Part shown: in pieces, positions 14,348 to 21,661 of the stretch
Layout: each line of letters starts with the position of its first letter
Numbering within the stretch: the first letter of the stretch is position 1
NCBI GenBank assembly: GCA_041687475.1
Contig: JAWLBW010000036.1
Coordinates: 1-22,040, forward strand
Length of the DNA stretch: 22,040 bases
DNA from: JAWLBW01 sp041687475
Lineage (GTDB): Bacteria > J088 > JAWLBW01
Reading direction: 5' to 3'
The notes under the pieces: model-generated
What the model was told of the DNA's origin: nothing
What the model saw: the letters and a program-made list of their open reading frames with translations, nothing else
Databases searched by the model: none
Program-made: the position numbers and the translations under genes

Positions 14348-15961
14348 ATGGCCTTCCAGACACCTTCCAACGAACCGCTTCCGTCATCAGGCACACTCGA
14401 TTCCATCGGTTTCCCTGAGTTGCTCGTGCGTGCCGCGCGCGAGGGAAAGACCGGTACCCTGCATGTCAGCGACGGAAAAAACGATCGCGCCTTCCTGTTC
14501 CAACAGGGGGTGATTCGCGCATCGCGCTCGACGGTGCCGACCGAGAGCTTTGCCCGTCTCGTGGTCGTGCGCCAGAAGGCTTCTCGGGAAACGGTCGAGA
14601 AACTGGGCGTGCCGCTTCTCGACGACCGGCTCGTGGTGCAGGCATTGCTCAAACGGAACCTTGCCGGCGCCGAAGACGTCGAACAGGTGCTGAAGGCGCA
14701 GGTGGTGCTTCGCGCCGCCGAACTCTTTCCCGCCACCGCCGGAAAGTTTGCCTGGCGCCCGGCCGAAGACATCGAGCCCAGGGCCACGGCCAACCCCTAC
14801 CTGATCTTTGCCGAAGGTTTCGCCAGGAAGATACCCCGCGACAGGCTTGCCGCCGAAACGCAGGCGCTGGTCGAAGAACGCTTTCGCGTGGCTACCCGTC
14901 CGGCCTTTCCTCTCGACCGCAAGGTCTTGCCGCCGGGCGCGGCCAAGCTCGTACAGCTGATCGACGGCCGCACGACCTGCAGCGACATCGTCGCCAAGCT
15001 GGTTTCGACCGTTGCGCCCGAGCAGAAGACGGTGGCCGAGTACCGCGCGTGGATTTACCTCATCGCCCTGGCCCACGGCGGCTTTCTCGAACAGGTGAAA
15101 CCCGCCGCAGCCGCCACCACGGTGGTCGGCGCCCAGACGGTTACCGACGAACAGGCCGAGGGCACCGTCATGGTCTTCAACGGCAGCGGCGGCGGCGCCG
15201 TTGCCTACCGTGAAGTCGACGATCCTGTGTTCACGCAGGCCTTCGAGCGTATGAGCGCGCAGAATTATTACGAGGTGCTGGGCGTCAAGCAGGGGGCCAA
15301 CGACCGTGAGGTCAAGCGGGCCTACTTCAAGCTGGCCAAGGAATACCACCCCGACAAGCTGTACGACCACAAGGAACGTACGGTCAAGAAGCATTCGGAC
15401 AAACTGTTCGCGCTGATCAGTCGCGCTTACGAGCAGTTGCGTTCCGAAGAGGGGCGAAAGGAATACGACACGAAGCTCGACGAACTGGCCCAAGGCATCG
15501 ATCTCGAGAAGGATGCCGAGAACATGCTCAAGTCCGAGGTCGAATTCCAGAAAGGTACGGTCTTTCTGCGTAAGAAGGACTTCGAGAACGCCATGGTGCA
15601 CTTTCAGGCCGCCGTCGATCTCAACCCGCGCGAGGCCGAGCATTTCATTTACCTGGGTTGGTGCCGCTTCCAACGATGCTTTCCCGACGACCGTTTCGGT
15701 TGGGAGCGGGCCGTCAAGGAAATCGAAGAAGGCCTCGGCATTGACCCGAACGCCATTCAGGGCCTTTATTATCTGGCGAACATCTGGAATCTGGTCGGCG
15801 AACTCGAAAAATCGATTTCGTTCTACCAGAAAGTGCTCAAGGCGCGGCCGCATCATGTCGACGCGCAGCGTGAGCTACGACTTATCGAGCAGCGGCGGTC
15901 GCGCCAGCCCGACGACGGCGGCAAGGAAAAGCCCGCGCTGCTCAAAAAGATTCTCAAGTGA
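14348..15961 (+). CDS. DUF4388/J-domain/TPR multidomain protein
   Basis: A 537-residue soluble protein joining three modules. Residues about 15-100 match the DUF4388 (PATAN-like) pattern, with GTLDSIGFPELL and a GKTGTLHVSDG...RAFLFQQGVIRAS core. Residues 304-372 form a J-domain, YYEVLGVKQGANDREVKRAY with the essential HPD at 334-336, which would stimulate an Hsp70 ATPase. The C-terminal third (about 395-520) has TPR-like helical repeats. The zinc-finger and G/F regions of true DnaJ are missing, so this is a specialised J-protein, not DnaJ. DUF4388 proteins with extra modules are familiar in delta-class and myxobacterial signalling and motility contexts. It starts a tight operon with ilvE. Domains are clear; cellular role unknown. 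Confidence 0.88.
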   Translation: MAFQTPSNEPLPSSGTLDSIGFPELLVRAAREGKTGTLHVSDGKNDRAFLFQQGVIRASRSTVPTESFARLVVVRQKASRETVEKLGVPLLDDRLVVQALLKRNLAGAEDVEQVLKAQVVLRAAELFPATAGKFAWRPAEDIEPRATANPYLIFAEGFARKIPRDRLAAETQALVEERFRVATRPAFPLDRKVLPPGAAKLVQLIDGRTTCSDIVAKLVSTVAPEQKTVAEYRAWIYLIALAHGGFLEQVKPAAAATTVVGAQTVTDEQAEGTVMVFNGSGGGAVAYREVDDPVFTQAFERMSAQNYYEVLGVKQGANDREVKRAYFKLAKEYHPDKLYDHKERTVKKHSDKLFALISRAYEQLRSEEGRKEYDTKLDELAQGIDLEKDAENMLKSEVEFQKGTVFLRKKDFENAMVHFQAAVDLNPREAEHFIYLGWCRFQRCFPDDRFGWERAVKEIEEGLGIDPNAIQGLYYLANIWNLVGELEKSISFYQKVLKARPHHVDAQRELRLIEQRRSRQPDDGGKEKPALLKKILK

Positions 15962-15970
15962 GTTTCCTCC

Positions 15971-16903
15971 ATGCAGAAGACCAAGTATATCTGGCTCGAC
16001 GGCCGGCGTGTTCTCTGGGAAGACGCCCAGGTACACATTCTTACCCACACGCTGCACTACGGCCTTGGCGTGTTCGAGGGTATCAGGGCCTATGACACGG
16101 TCGACGGGCGTACGGCCGTTTTCCGGCTGAACGAGCACATCGATCGCCTCTTCGAGTCGGCCCACATTCTGCAACTTGAAATTCCCTTCACCCGCGAACA
16201 GCTCATCGACGAAACCCTGGCCCTGCTCGAAGCCAATGAAATGGGCGGCGGTTACCTGCGTCACCTCGTTTTCGTGGGCGACGGCATGATGGGCCTTCAT
16301 CCGGGCACGAACAAGGTGCGCGTATCGATCGCGGCCTGGCCGTGGGGCGCCTATCTCGGCGAAGAAGGCATGGAAAAGGGTATTCGCGTCAAGGTCTCGA
16401 GTTTCGTGCGCCATCACGTCAACGCCATGATGACGAAGGCGAAGGCCGTCGGCGGTTACGTCAACTCGATTCTGGCCAAGCGCGAGGCCGTCGCACTCGG
16501 TTACGACGAAGCGCTCATGCTCGATACCGAAGGGTATGTGTCGGAGGCGAGCGGCGAGAACATCTTCATCGTCAAGAACGGCGTCATCAAAACGACCCCG
16601 CTTACCTCGGTGCTGAAGGGCATTACCCGCGACTGCATTCTTCGCATTGCCGAGGAAGAAGGGTACGAGCTCATCGAAGAGCGCTTTACCCGCGATGAAC
16701 TGTACGTGGCCGATGAAGCCTTCTTTACGGGCACGGCCGCCGAAATCACGCCCATTCGCGAGGTCGACGGCCGCAACATCGGCGCCGGCACGCGCGGGCC
16801 TGTCACCGAGCGCATTCAGAAACGGTATTTCGACATCGTGAAGGGCGCCGATGCCCGGTACGCCGACTGGCTGACGTATGTCGGCAAGCCGGTCGGGTCC
16901 TGA
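15971..16903 (+). CDS. ilvE: Branched-chain amino acid aminotransferase IlvE
   Basis: A fold-type IV PLP enzyme that interconverts leucine, isoleucine and valine with their 2-oxo acids, using glutamate/2-oxoglutarate. The 310 residues include HTLHYGLGVFEGIRAY (26-41) and the PLP lysine, Lys158, in MTKAKAVGGYVNS (153-165). The second half has GYDEALMLD, GYVSEASGENIFIV (188-201) and EAFFTGTAAEITPI, where the phosphate and cofactor are held. The start ATG at 15971 lies 9 bp after the preceding stop; no Shine-Dalgarno sequence is present (the 9 bp are pyrimidine-rich), so translation is probably coupled. A methyltransferase gene follows with no gap. Identity is secure, though other class IV transaminase specificities cannot be excluded by eye. 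Confidence 0.95.
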   Translation: MQKTKYIWLDGRRVLWEDAQVHILTHTLHYGLGVFEGIRAYDTVDGRTAVFRLNEHIDRLFESAHILQLEIPFTREQLIDETLALLEANEMGGGYLRHLVFVGDGMMGLHPGTNKVRVSIAAWPWGAYLGEEGMEKGIRVKVSSFVRHHVNAMMTKAKAVGGYVNSILAKREAVALGYDEALMLDTEGYVSEASGENIFIVKNGVIKTTPLTSVLKGITRDCILRIAEEEGYELIEERFTRDELYVADEAFFTGTAAEITPIREVDGRNIGAGTRGPVTERIQKRYFDIVKGADARYADWLTYVGKPVGS

Positions 16904-17644
16904 GTGACACAATCGAACGCCGAATCGGGCACGGTCCATGCCTACGACTCGTTCGCGCTGGCCTACGGAAAGGCCGGTTTTCACCGGTTTGCCGTCGAGA
17001 TAGGTAAGCGGCTCGCACGTGACTGGAAGAAGCGCTACGGCGCCGGCGGCTGGGTGGCCGATCTGGGGGCCGGCGACGGTGGCGCCGTCAAGGCCTTTCA
17101 GAAAGCCGGCTTCCGCATCGTTGGCATCGACCTCAGTCTCGGCATGCTGCAACGCAATCCGGGTCATGCGGTGCAGGCCGACATGCGTCAACTGCCGCTG
17201 CGCGATGGGTTTTCGGGCGCCATCTGTCTCTACGACGCCGTCAACCACCTGCGGCCCGAAGACCTGCCGTTATTCTTTGCCGAAGTCGCACGCATTCTTC
17301 AACCCGGGGCGCCGTTTGCCTTCGACGCCAATACCGAAGCGGGCTCGCGCATGTGGGACGGCGATGCCTTCACCGTCGAGCGTTCGAACATGCTCATCGA
17401 GGTGACGAGCGAGTATGACGCAAGAGCGCGCCACCTTACGAATCGTGTGAAGGGCTGGGTGAGCGAGAAGGGGGGGCGCCGCCAAATCGACGACGTGGTC
17501 GAAGAGTGGTTTCACCCCGATGCCGAGCTGGTCGAGGAAGTGAAGAAAGCCGGTTTCCGCATTGAGGAAGAAACAGGCATCTGCATGGACGAGAATCACC
17601 CCGACACGCCGTCGAAGTTCCTCTACGAATTCGTTCGTATCTGA
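16904..17644 (+). CDS. Class I SAM-dependent methyltransferase
   Basis: A 246-residue cytoplasmic protein of the class I Rossmann methyltransferase type. Motif I is VADLGAGDGG (51-60), the acidic end of the second strand is GIDLSLGML (74-82), and the QADMRQLPL segment (91-99) is typical of motif II of the UbiE/Methyltransf_11/25 group. The C-terminal half has the beta-rich insert (EVTSEYD...LTNRVKGWV) found in small-molecule methyltransferases of this type. The GTG start follows the ilvE TGA directly with no spacer, so the two are translationally coupled. The substrate cannot be told from sequence; co-transcription with ilvE does not settle it. Confidence 0.85.
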   Translation: MTQSNAESGTVHAYDSFALAYGKAGFHRFAVEIGKRLARDWKKRYGAGGWVADLGAGDGGAVKAFQKAGFRIVGIDLSLGMLQRNPGHAVQADMRQLPLRDGFSGAICLYDAVNHLRPEDLPLFFAEVARILQPGAPFAFDANTEAGSRMWDGDAFTVERSNMLIEVTSEYDARARHLTNRVKGWVSEKGGRRQIDDVVEEWFHPDAELVEEVKKAGFRIEEETGICMDENHPDTPSKFLYEFVRI

Positions 17645-17670
17645 CCCCCGCAACCGGGTGTACGGCACCG

Positions 17671-17839
17671 ATGAAGTTGCTCGCCGGCAGATCTGGTTCA
17701 TAGGGGGCTGGCTCTGCTCGGTGCCGGGGTGCTCACCATGCTCCCGGGTATCGTGCATCACCGCCGCCAACGCGTGGCGATCGAGCGCGTGGTTTCACCG
17801 CAGAAAGCAGCCTCTTCTCCTTCTTCTTCATCGTCGTAG
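17671..17839 (+). pseudogene. Possible frameshifted small membrane-protein ORF (low confidence)
   Basis: Reading from ATG 17671 gives MKLLAGRSGS and then TAG. Moving one base into the next frame before that stop gives HRGLALLGAGVLTMLPGIV, then HHRRQRVAIERVVS and a Ser-rich tail ending at TAG 17837-17839. One hydrophobic helix followed by basic residues would suit a small inner-membrane protein. There is no good Shine-Dalgarno sequence or recognisable family, so this may be a decayed gene, an assembly error or coincidence. Confidence 0.18.
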
Positions 17840-17876
17840 ACAAAGTGAACAAGTCCGTTCGCGCCGGTTACCCCCT

Positions 17877-17893
17877 GCCGCGCCCTGCGCGGC
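17877..17893. repeat. Perfect GC-rich hairpin after the methyltransferase gene
   Basis: GCCGCGC and GCGCGGC pair perfectly around CCT. No T-tract follows, so an intrinsic terminator is weakly supported at best. It lies 40 bp upstream of the dipeptidase -10 element. Confidence 0.45.
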
Positions 17894-17929
17894 CCGACCA
17901 GGTAGACTCTGGTGAAATGCACGCCGGGC

Positions 17930-17938
17930 TGGTAAGCT
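17930..17938 (+). promoter_or_regulatory. Extended -10-like element, predicted leaderless start of the dipeptidase gene
   Basis: TGG-TAAGCT (TG at 17930-17931, hexamer 17933-17938) lies exactly 7 nt before the ATG at 17946, with no Shine-Dalgarno sequence. The hexamer matches only TAnnnT, so support comes mainly from the same spacing at three other genes here. Confidence 0.45.
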
Positions 17939-17945
17939 TACTTTC

Positions 17946-19283
17946 ATGTTACGACTCGCATTACTCTTCGGTTTCTCGGTTGCCGTTTCCGGCTGTGTTC
18001 ACCTGGCCGCCGATGTGGCCACGAACGATTTTCGCCCCTCGCCCACGCCCGATCCGGCGCTGGCGACGCCTTCGATCGAGGCGCAGAATGCGGCCTGGTG
18101 TGAAGTAAACGATTGTTCGCAGTCCATCGACCATAAGGTCGAAGTGCTCATGGATACGCATGCGCACCTGAGCATGGGGCCGGGCATGGGGTTCGTCTTC
18201 ACCGGTACTCCCTGGGAGCTCGAGTACGAGCCGCACTGGTCGCATCGCTTCTCCGAGAAGATGCCGGTCGAAAAGCTGCGCGAATCGGGGTACGGCCTCA
18301 TCGTCGTCAGTCTGTACGTCAACGTCTTCGCCATCTGGCCGAAAGACCCGATGACGGCCATTTTCGAAGAAATCGAACAGACGCGTGAACTGGTGCGCCG
18401 GTACCCTGAGACGTTTGCGCTCGTGACCACCAGCGAGCAGGCCCGCCGCGCCATTGCCGAGGGTAAGATTGCCCTGGTCATGCATCTCGAGGGTGCCGAA
18501 TGGGGCATGCGCAGTGAAGAAGACATCGTGGCGCTGTATAATGCCGGGGTTCGCGGAACCAACCCGATTCACCTGTACGACAGCTGGATTGGCGGCGCCG
18601 ACCTGCAGGCGGGCGCGCGGTGGTTCCTGAATCCGCCGGGCTGGGGCGCTTCGCGCGAGGTGAACGGCCGCCGCGAGAATTCACGCGGCCTGACGCCGCA
18701 GGGCAAGACCTTTCTGGTAACGCTTCGCGATTACGGCATCATGATCGATATCTCGCATTTCTCGCGACAGGCACTGCGCGAACTGCACGAAATGCCCTCG
18801 CTTGCGCGCACGCCGCTCTTCAACTCGCACATGCCCGATCTCGACACCACCACGTATTCGGAGCGCGGCGTCGACGACGAAGCCTTCCACATTCTGCGGG
18901 CCCATCACGGCTTGCTCGGACTGGTGCCCACGGCCCATTCGCCCGAGAATATGGAGCTGTTTCCCGGCCTCTGTCCGGGTACGGTCGAAACGTATGCCGG
19001 TATTTATGCCGAGGCCGTGCGTCGCGGCAAGGGCCTGCCCATCGGCATTGCTTCGGACTTCAACGGCGGTATCGGCCACCTGATGCCGACGCACGGCCCA
19101 GAAGGCTGCCGCGAGGGTGAAGCGCCCAACGACTTTGCGGTCGATGGCCTGGCCCATACCGGCCATATTCCGTCGATGGTGGCCGAAATCGAGGCGCGGG
19201 GCCACTCGGTGCAGCCGCTGTATGACGCCTCGGAACGCTTTCTCGAAGCGTGGGAACTGGCCGAGCGCCTGAAGCGCCGCTGA
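17946..19283 (+). CDS. M19-family membrane dipeptidase, lipoprotein
   Basis: A 445-residue lipoprotein of the renal/membrane dipeptidase (M19) amidohydrolase family, with lipobox VSGC giving Cys17. Such enzymes are zinc-dependent dipeptidases acting outside the cytoplasm. Candidate metal ligands are His72 in MDTHAHL, Glu182 in HLEGAEWG, His271 in DISHFS and His295 in NSHMPD, with substrate-side Asp371 in IASDFNGG. The first motif is normally H-x-D in this family; here it reads His-Ala-His (72-74), which may alter the metal site. Extra segments (about 76-106 and 211-250) lengthen it relative to the compact bacterial enzymes. It appears to be monocistronic: an extended -10 lies 7 nt before the ATG and a hairpin terminator follows 30 bp after the stop. 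Confidence 0.87.
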   Translation: MLRLALLFGFSVAVSGCVHLAADVATNDFRPSPTPDPALATPSIEAQNAAWCEVNDCSQSIDHKVEVLMDTHAHLSMGPGMGFVFTGTPWELEYEPHWSHRFSEKMPVEKLRESGYGLIVVSLYVNVFAIWPKDPMTAIFEEIEQTRELVRRYPETFALVTTSEQARRAIAEGKIALVMHLEGAEWGMRSEEDIVALYNAGVRGTNPIHLYDSWIGGADLQAGARWFLNPPGWGASREVNGRRENSRGLTPQGKTFLVTLRDYGIMIDISHFSRQALRELHEMPSLARTPLFNSHMPDLDTTTYSERGVDDEAFHILRAHHGLLGLVPTAHSPENMELFPGLCPGTVETYAGIYAEAVRRGKGLPIGIASDFNGGIGHLMPTHGPEGCREGEAPNDFAVDGLAHTGHIPSMVAEIEARGHSVQPLYDASERFLEAWELAERLKRR

Positions 19284-19312
19284 GTTCCGGTTTCAGAAGG
19301 CAGAATACGCGT

Positions 19313-19355
19313 ACGGCCGCTTTGCGAGATGCTCGCAGGGCGGCCGTTCTCTTTT
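19313..19355 (+). terminator. Intrinsic terminator after the dipeptidase gene
   Basis: ACGGCCGC pairs with GCGGCCGT as a perfect 8-bp outer stem, and TGCGAG pairs with CTCGCA as a 6-bp inner stem around ATG. A 2-nt internal mismatch lies on each side. The stem (19313-19347) is followed by TCTCTTTT on the plus strand. The other strand lacks a T-run, so it mainly serves the plus-strand gene. Confidence 0.8.
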
Positions 19356-19393
19356 CAGTCGATTGGCTTGGGTTCCGAGATTGTGGGCGAGCC

Positions 19394-19789
19394 TTAGTCC
19401 GTCGAATCGGGCTTGTCTTCGGCACGCTGGGCGGCAAAGCGGGCAATTTCTTCGAGCGTGGCGCCGCCCTCGGGATCTTCAACGGGCAGGCTGGGCAGCC
19501 GGGTTTCCTGCGCCAGCACGAACGGCTGCACGATGAGAATGGTGAAGATGTGGCCCGGGTCTTCGTGCCAGGCATCGAGTTCTTCGCGGGCGGGGCGCCG
19601 TAGCTTTCCGGCCGTGATCCACGCCTGCGCGCGGTCGGTATCGTTGGCCGCCAGGGCCATGCCGACGTCGACGATTTCGAGCGACTCGTCGACGAGCAGA
19701 ACGGCGTCGCGCAGGGCGTGGGGTTCAAGGTCGCGCCACATACCCTGGGCGCGGTCTTCGGTCAGTCTCCGGCGAAGCGACGATTCCAT
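19394..19789 (-). CDS. DUF2288 family protein
   Basis: A 131-residue protein matching the DUF2288 pattern. A tryptophan and acidic start (W18, LEPHALRDA at 21-29) is followed by LLVDESLEIVDVGMALAAND (31-50), AWITAGKLRRP (56-66) and the closing LIVQPFVLAQE (85-95). The last 35 residues are an acidic, variable tail. There is no signal peptide or membrane helix, so it is probably cytoplasmic. Function of the family is unknown. The ATG at 19787-19789 lacks a strong Shine-Dalgarno sequence. A TATGTT -10-like element lies about 11 nt upstream on the minus strand. It is convergent with the dipeptidase gene, with the terminator between, and divergent from the monoamine oxidase gene. Confidence 0.82.
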   Translation of the reverse strand: MESSLRRRLTEDRAQGMWRDLEPHALRDAVLLVDESLEIVDVGMALAANDTDRAQAWITAGKLRRPAREELDAWHEDPGHIFTILIVQPFVLAQETRLPSLPVEDPEGGATLEEIARFAAQRAEDKPDSTD

Positions 19790-19916
19790 GTTTTCATTGA
19801 AACATACCGCCGCCGAATCGGGCCAGAAGCAAAGCCGACCTGACCTTCGTCCTGGTTGGTACCCTCCGAGCGTCCACTCGTCGACCTGCCCGACCCGTGA
19901 GGCGCCCGGTGGGCGG

Positions 19917-19964
19917 GTCCGTCAGTCTGCAGGTCCGTAAGTCTGGTAGTCTCCCGGTCTGCCG
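19917..19964. repeat. 8-bp tandem array GTCYNNNN x6
   Basis: Six exactly phased 8-bp units each begin GTCC or GTCT (GTCCGTCA, GTCTGCAG, GTCCGTAA, GTCTGGTA, GTCTCCCG, GTCTGCCG), and a degenerate seventh starts GTAA. Positions 5-8 vary. It ends about 15 bp before the -10 element of the monoamine oxidase gene. Read on the other strand the units end in AGAC or GGAC, the same core as the array after that gene. Confidence 0.85.
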
Positions 19965-19978
19965 GTAACCCGAATTCG

Positions 19979-19987
19979 TGCTCTAAT
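19979..19987 (+). promoter_or_regulatory. Extended -10 promoter, predicted leaderless start of the monoamine oxidase gene
   Basis: TGC-TCTAAT (TG at 19979-19980, hexamer 19982-19987) matches 5 of 6 consensus -10 positions. It lies exactly 7 nt before the ATG at 19995. The nearby ATG at 19986 overlaps this hexamer, which favours the downstream start. Confidence 0.6.
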
Positions 19988-19994
19988 GGTAAGC

Positions 19995-21323
19995 ATGCAC
20001 GACGTCATCATCATCGGGGCCGGCGTTGCCGGGCTCACTGCCGCGTATACCCTCAAGAAAGCGGGCCGCTCGGTCTGCGTGCTCGAAGCACGCGGGCGAA
20101 TCGGTGGCCGCATGCACAGCGTGCACGATCCGCTCTTTCCGCTGCCGGTAGAACTGGGGGCCGAATTCGTGCACGGCCGCCATCCCCTTCTGTGGGACAC
20201 GCTGCAACGCGCCGGCCTGCCCACGGTCGAAGTGCTGGGCGAACACTGGGGCTATCGCGATGGTGCTTTCTGCGACTTGACGGAAAGCTGGGAGCGCGTC
20301 TTCGCGCAGGTCCTGGCCGAGCACCCGCCCGGCACCAGCGTGGCCGACGTGCTTCGCAAAGCCGAGCAGGAGGCCGGGTTTACGGCGCTCGACAGCTCGC
20401 TGTTTGTCTCTTATGTGGAAGGCTACGAGGCTGCCTCCATCGAGAGAGTGAGTGCCCGGGCCATGGCCTTCGAAGAAGGAGCCGCCGACCGGATCGACGG
20501 CGACCGGAATTTTCGCGTATTTCGCGGCTATGACGCCGTGCCTGCCTTTTTCTCCTCGGCCCTTGATCCGTCGCTTGGCGAGCTGCGACTGCGCCACGTC
20601 GTTCGGGCCATACGCACACGGGACGTCAGGGTTGTGGTCGAAGCCGTGGCGGCCGACGGTGCCGCTCTCGAGCCCATTGAAGGCCGGCATGTGATCGTGA
20701 CCGTACCGCTGGGCGTTCTACAATGCGAAGGGGAAGGCGAGGGTGCCCTGACCTTCGACCCGCCGCTGTCCGACCGATATCGCAATGCCCTGCACAGCCT
20801 GGCTATGGGTGGCGTACGCCGCGTTTCCGTGCGCTTTCGCGACGCCTTCTGGGAACAGCTGCAACCCCGCGGGGTAGAAAGCGACCTGCACGACCTCAGC
20901 TTCGTGCACGGCCTCGACCTGCCGTTTCCCGTGTGGTGGACGCCGTATCCCCTGCAGGCGCCGATGCTGACCGGGTGGTGCGGCGGCCCGCGTGCCGAAG
21001 CCTTCAAGGGGAAGGGGGAAGGCGCCGTGACGGCGGGCGTGGTGCAATCGCTGGCCTCGATCTTCGAGCTCGATCCCGCCTGGGTACGCGAAGACATCGT
21101 GGCGCTGCACAGTCACGACTGGATGACCGACCCCTACGCCCGCGGCGCCTACTCGTGGATACCGGTGGGCGGCGAAGGCGCGCAGGACGTACTGAACGAA
21201 CCCGTCGACGGTGTTCTGTATTTTGCGGGTGAAGCGTTGAATGCCAATGGCTACATCGGCACGGTGCACGGCGCGATGGAGACGGGTGTACGGGCGGCAG
21301 GGCTGATCGTTGAGCAGGGCTGA
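19995..21323 (+). CDS. Flavin monoamine oxidase family protein
   Basis: A 442-residue FAD-dependent amine oxidase. The N-terminus is a dinucleotide fold, VIIIGAGVAGL (4-14) with Glu31, followed by GRIGGRM (34-40) and LGAEFVHG (54-61), which are hallmarks of the monoamine/polyamine oxidase and LSD1 group. The C-terminus has PYARGAYSWIPVGG and YFAGEALNANGYIGTVHGA (409-427). The Cys that binds FAD covalently in animal MAO is Ala here (GAYS), so FAD should be non-covalent. It has no signal peptide. Candidate substrates are polyamines or aromatic amines; none can be fixed. I chose ATG 19995 because the FAD strand starts at once and the -10 element would overlap the alternative start. A 17-bp tandem duplication spans the stop codon. 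Confidence 0.87.
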   Translation: MHDVIIIGAGVAGLTAAYTLKKAGRSVCVLEARGRIGGRMHSVHDPLFPLPVELGAEFVHGRHPLLWDTLQRAGLPTVEVLGEHWGYRDGAFCDLTESWERVFAQVLAEHPPGTSVADVLRKAEQEAGFTALDSSLFVSYVEGYEAASIERVSARAMAFEEGAADRIDGDRNFRVFRGYDAVPAFFSSALDPSLGELRLRHVVRAIRTRDVRVVVEAVAADGAALEPIEGRHVIVTVPLGVLQCEGEGEGALTFDPPLSDRYRNALHSLAMGGVRRVSVRFRDAFWEQLQPRGVESDLHDLSFVHGLDLPFPVWWTPYPLQAPMLTGWCGGPRAEAFKGKGEGAVTAGVVQSLASIFELDPAWVREDIVALHSHDWMTDPYARGAYSWIPVGGEGAQDVLNEPVDGVLYFAGEALNANGYIGTVHGAMETGVRAAGLIVEQG

Positions 21324-21330
21324 TCGTTGA
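21297..21330. repeat. 17-bp tandem duplication across the monoamine oxidase stop codon
   Basis: GCAGGGCTGATCGTTGA occurs twice head to tail (21297-21313 and 21314-21330). The stop TGA (21321-21323) lies in the second copy and is reached through the frame change made by the odd-length duplication. The gene's last codons and stop were therefore created by a small, probably recent, duplication. Confidence 0.9.
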
Positions 21331-21372
21331 AGGGGAGGTGAGGCGATGGGGTGAAGGGGAGCGGTTGACCGG

Positions 21373-21428
21373 GGGACTTTCAGACCGTCAGACATTCGGA
21401 CCCTCAGACTTTCAGACCTTCAGACGTT
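21373..21428. repeat. 8-bp tandem array with (T)CAGAC core x7
   Basis: Seven exactly phased 8-bp units with core GGAC or CAGAC (GGGACTTT, CAGACCGT, CAGACATT, CGGACCCT, CAGACTTT, CAGACCTT, CAGACGTT). It then passes into 16-bp units ACCTTCAACTYCCMTG (21442-21481). Core and period are the reverse complement of the array upstream of the monoamine oxidase gene. Confidence 0.88.
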
Positions 21429-21478
21429 CACCCTCCCCAGACCTTCAACTTCCATGACCTTCAACTCCCCTGACCTTC

Positions 21479-21512
21479 AGGGGAATAGCCGCCGTTTACT
21501 GCGGCCACCCCT
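21479..21512. repeat. Two-step hairpin between monoamine oxidase and mdh genes
   Basis: AGGGG (21479-21483) pairs with CCCCT (21508-21512) and GCCGC (21488-21492) with GCGGC (21501-21505), with a bulge between. No T-run follows, so a terminator role is uncertain. Confidence 0.4.
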
Positions 21513-21661
21513 TCCGCGCAGAATTTCAGGCCGTCATCTTTCGAAATTTGCTGTCCACGTCGGGTGACGCTCGCCGTCGGCGCGCTGCACAGGGGGAAGT
21601 GCATGTTCCGGGTGCCTGACATCGTCGGCGTTCACCAGCGGATATCGTGTAACCTGCAGGC

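Larger units (their letters stand above)
17645..17945. other. Intergenic region with possible small-ORF remnant
   Basis: There is no confident gene in these 301 bases. An ATG frame (MKLLAGRSGS) opens at 17671 and stops at 17701-17703. A different frame from about 17702 to 17839 encodes a membrane-helix-like stretch, GLALLGAGVLTMLPGIV, followed by a basic and Ser-rich tail with GC3-rich codons. Together they look like a small membrane protein broken by a frameshift, but chance is possible. A perfect 7-bp hairpin (17877-17893) and the promoter of the next gene follow. Confidence 0.45.

Noticed and set aside
14387..17248. Two long minus-strand frames opposite the J-domain protein and ilvE
   Set aside because: Antisense shadows of well-conserved genes, with no domain of their own.
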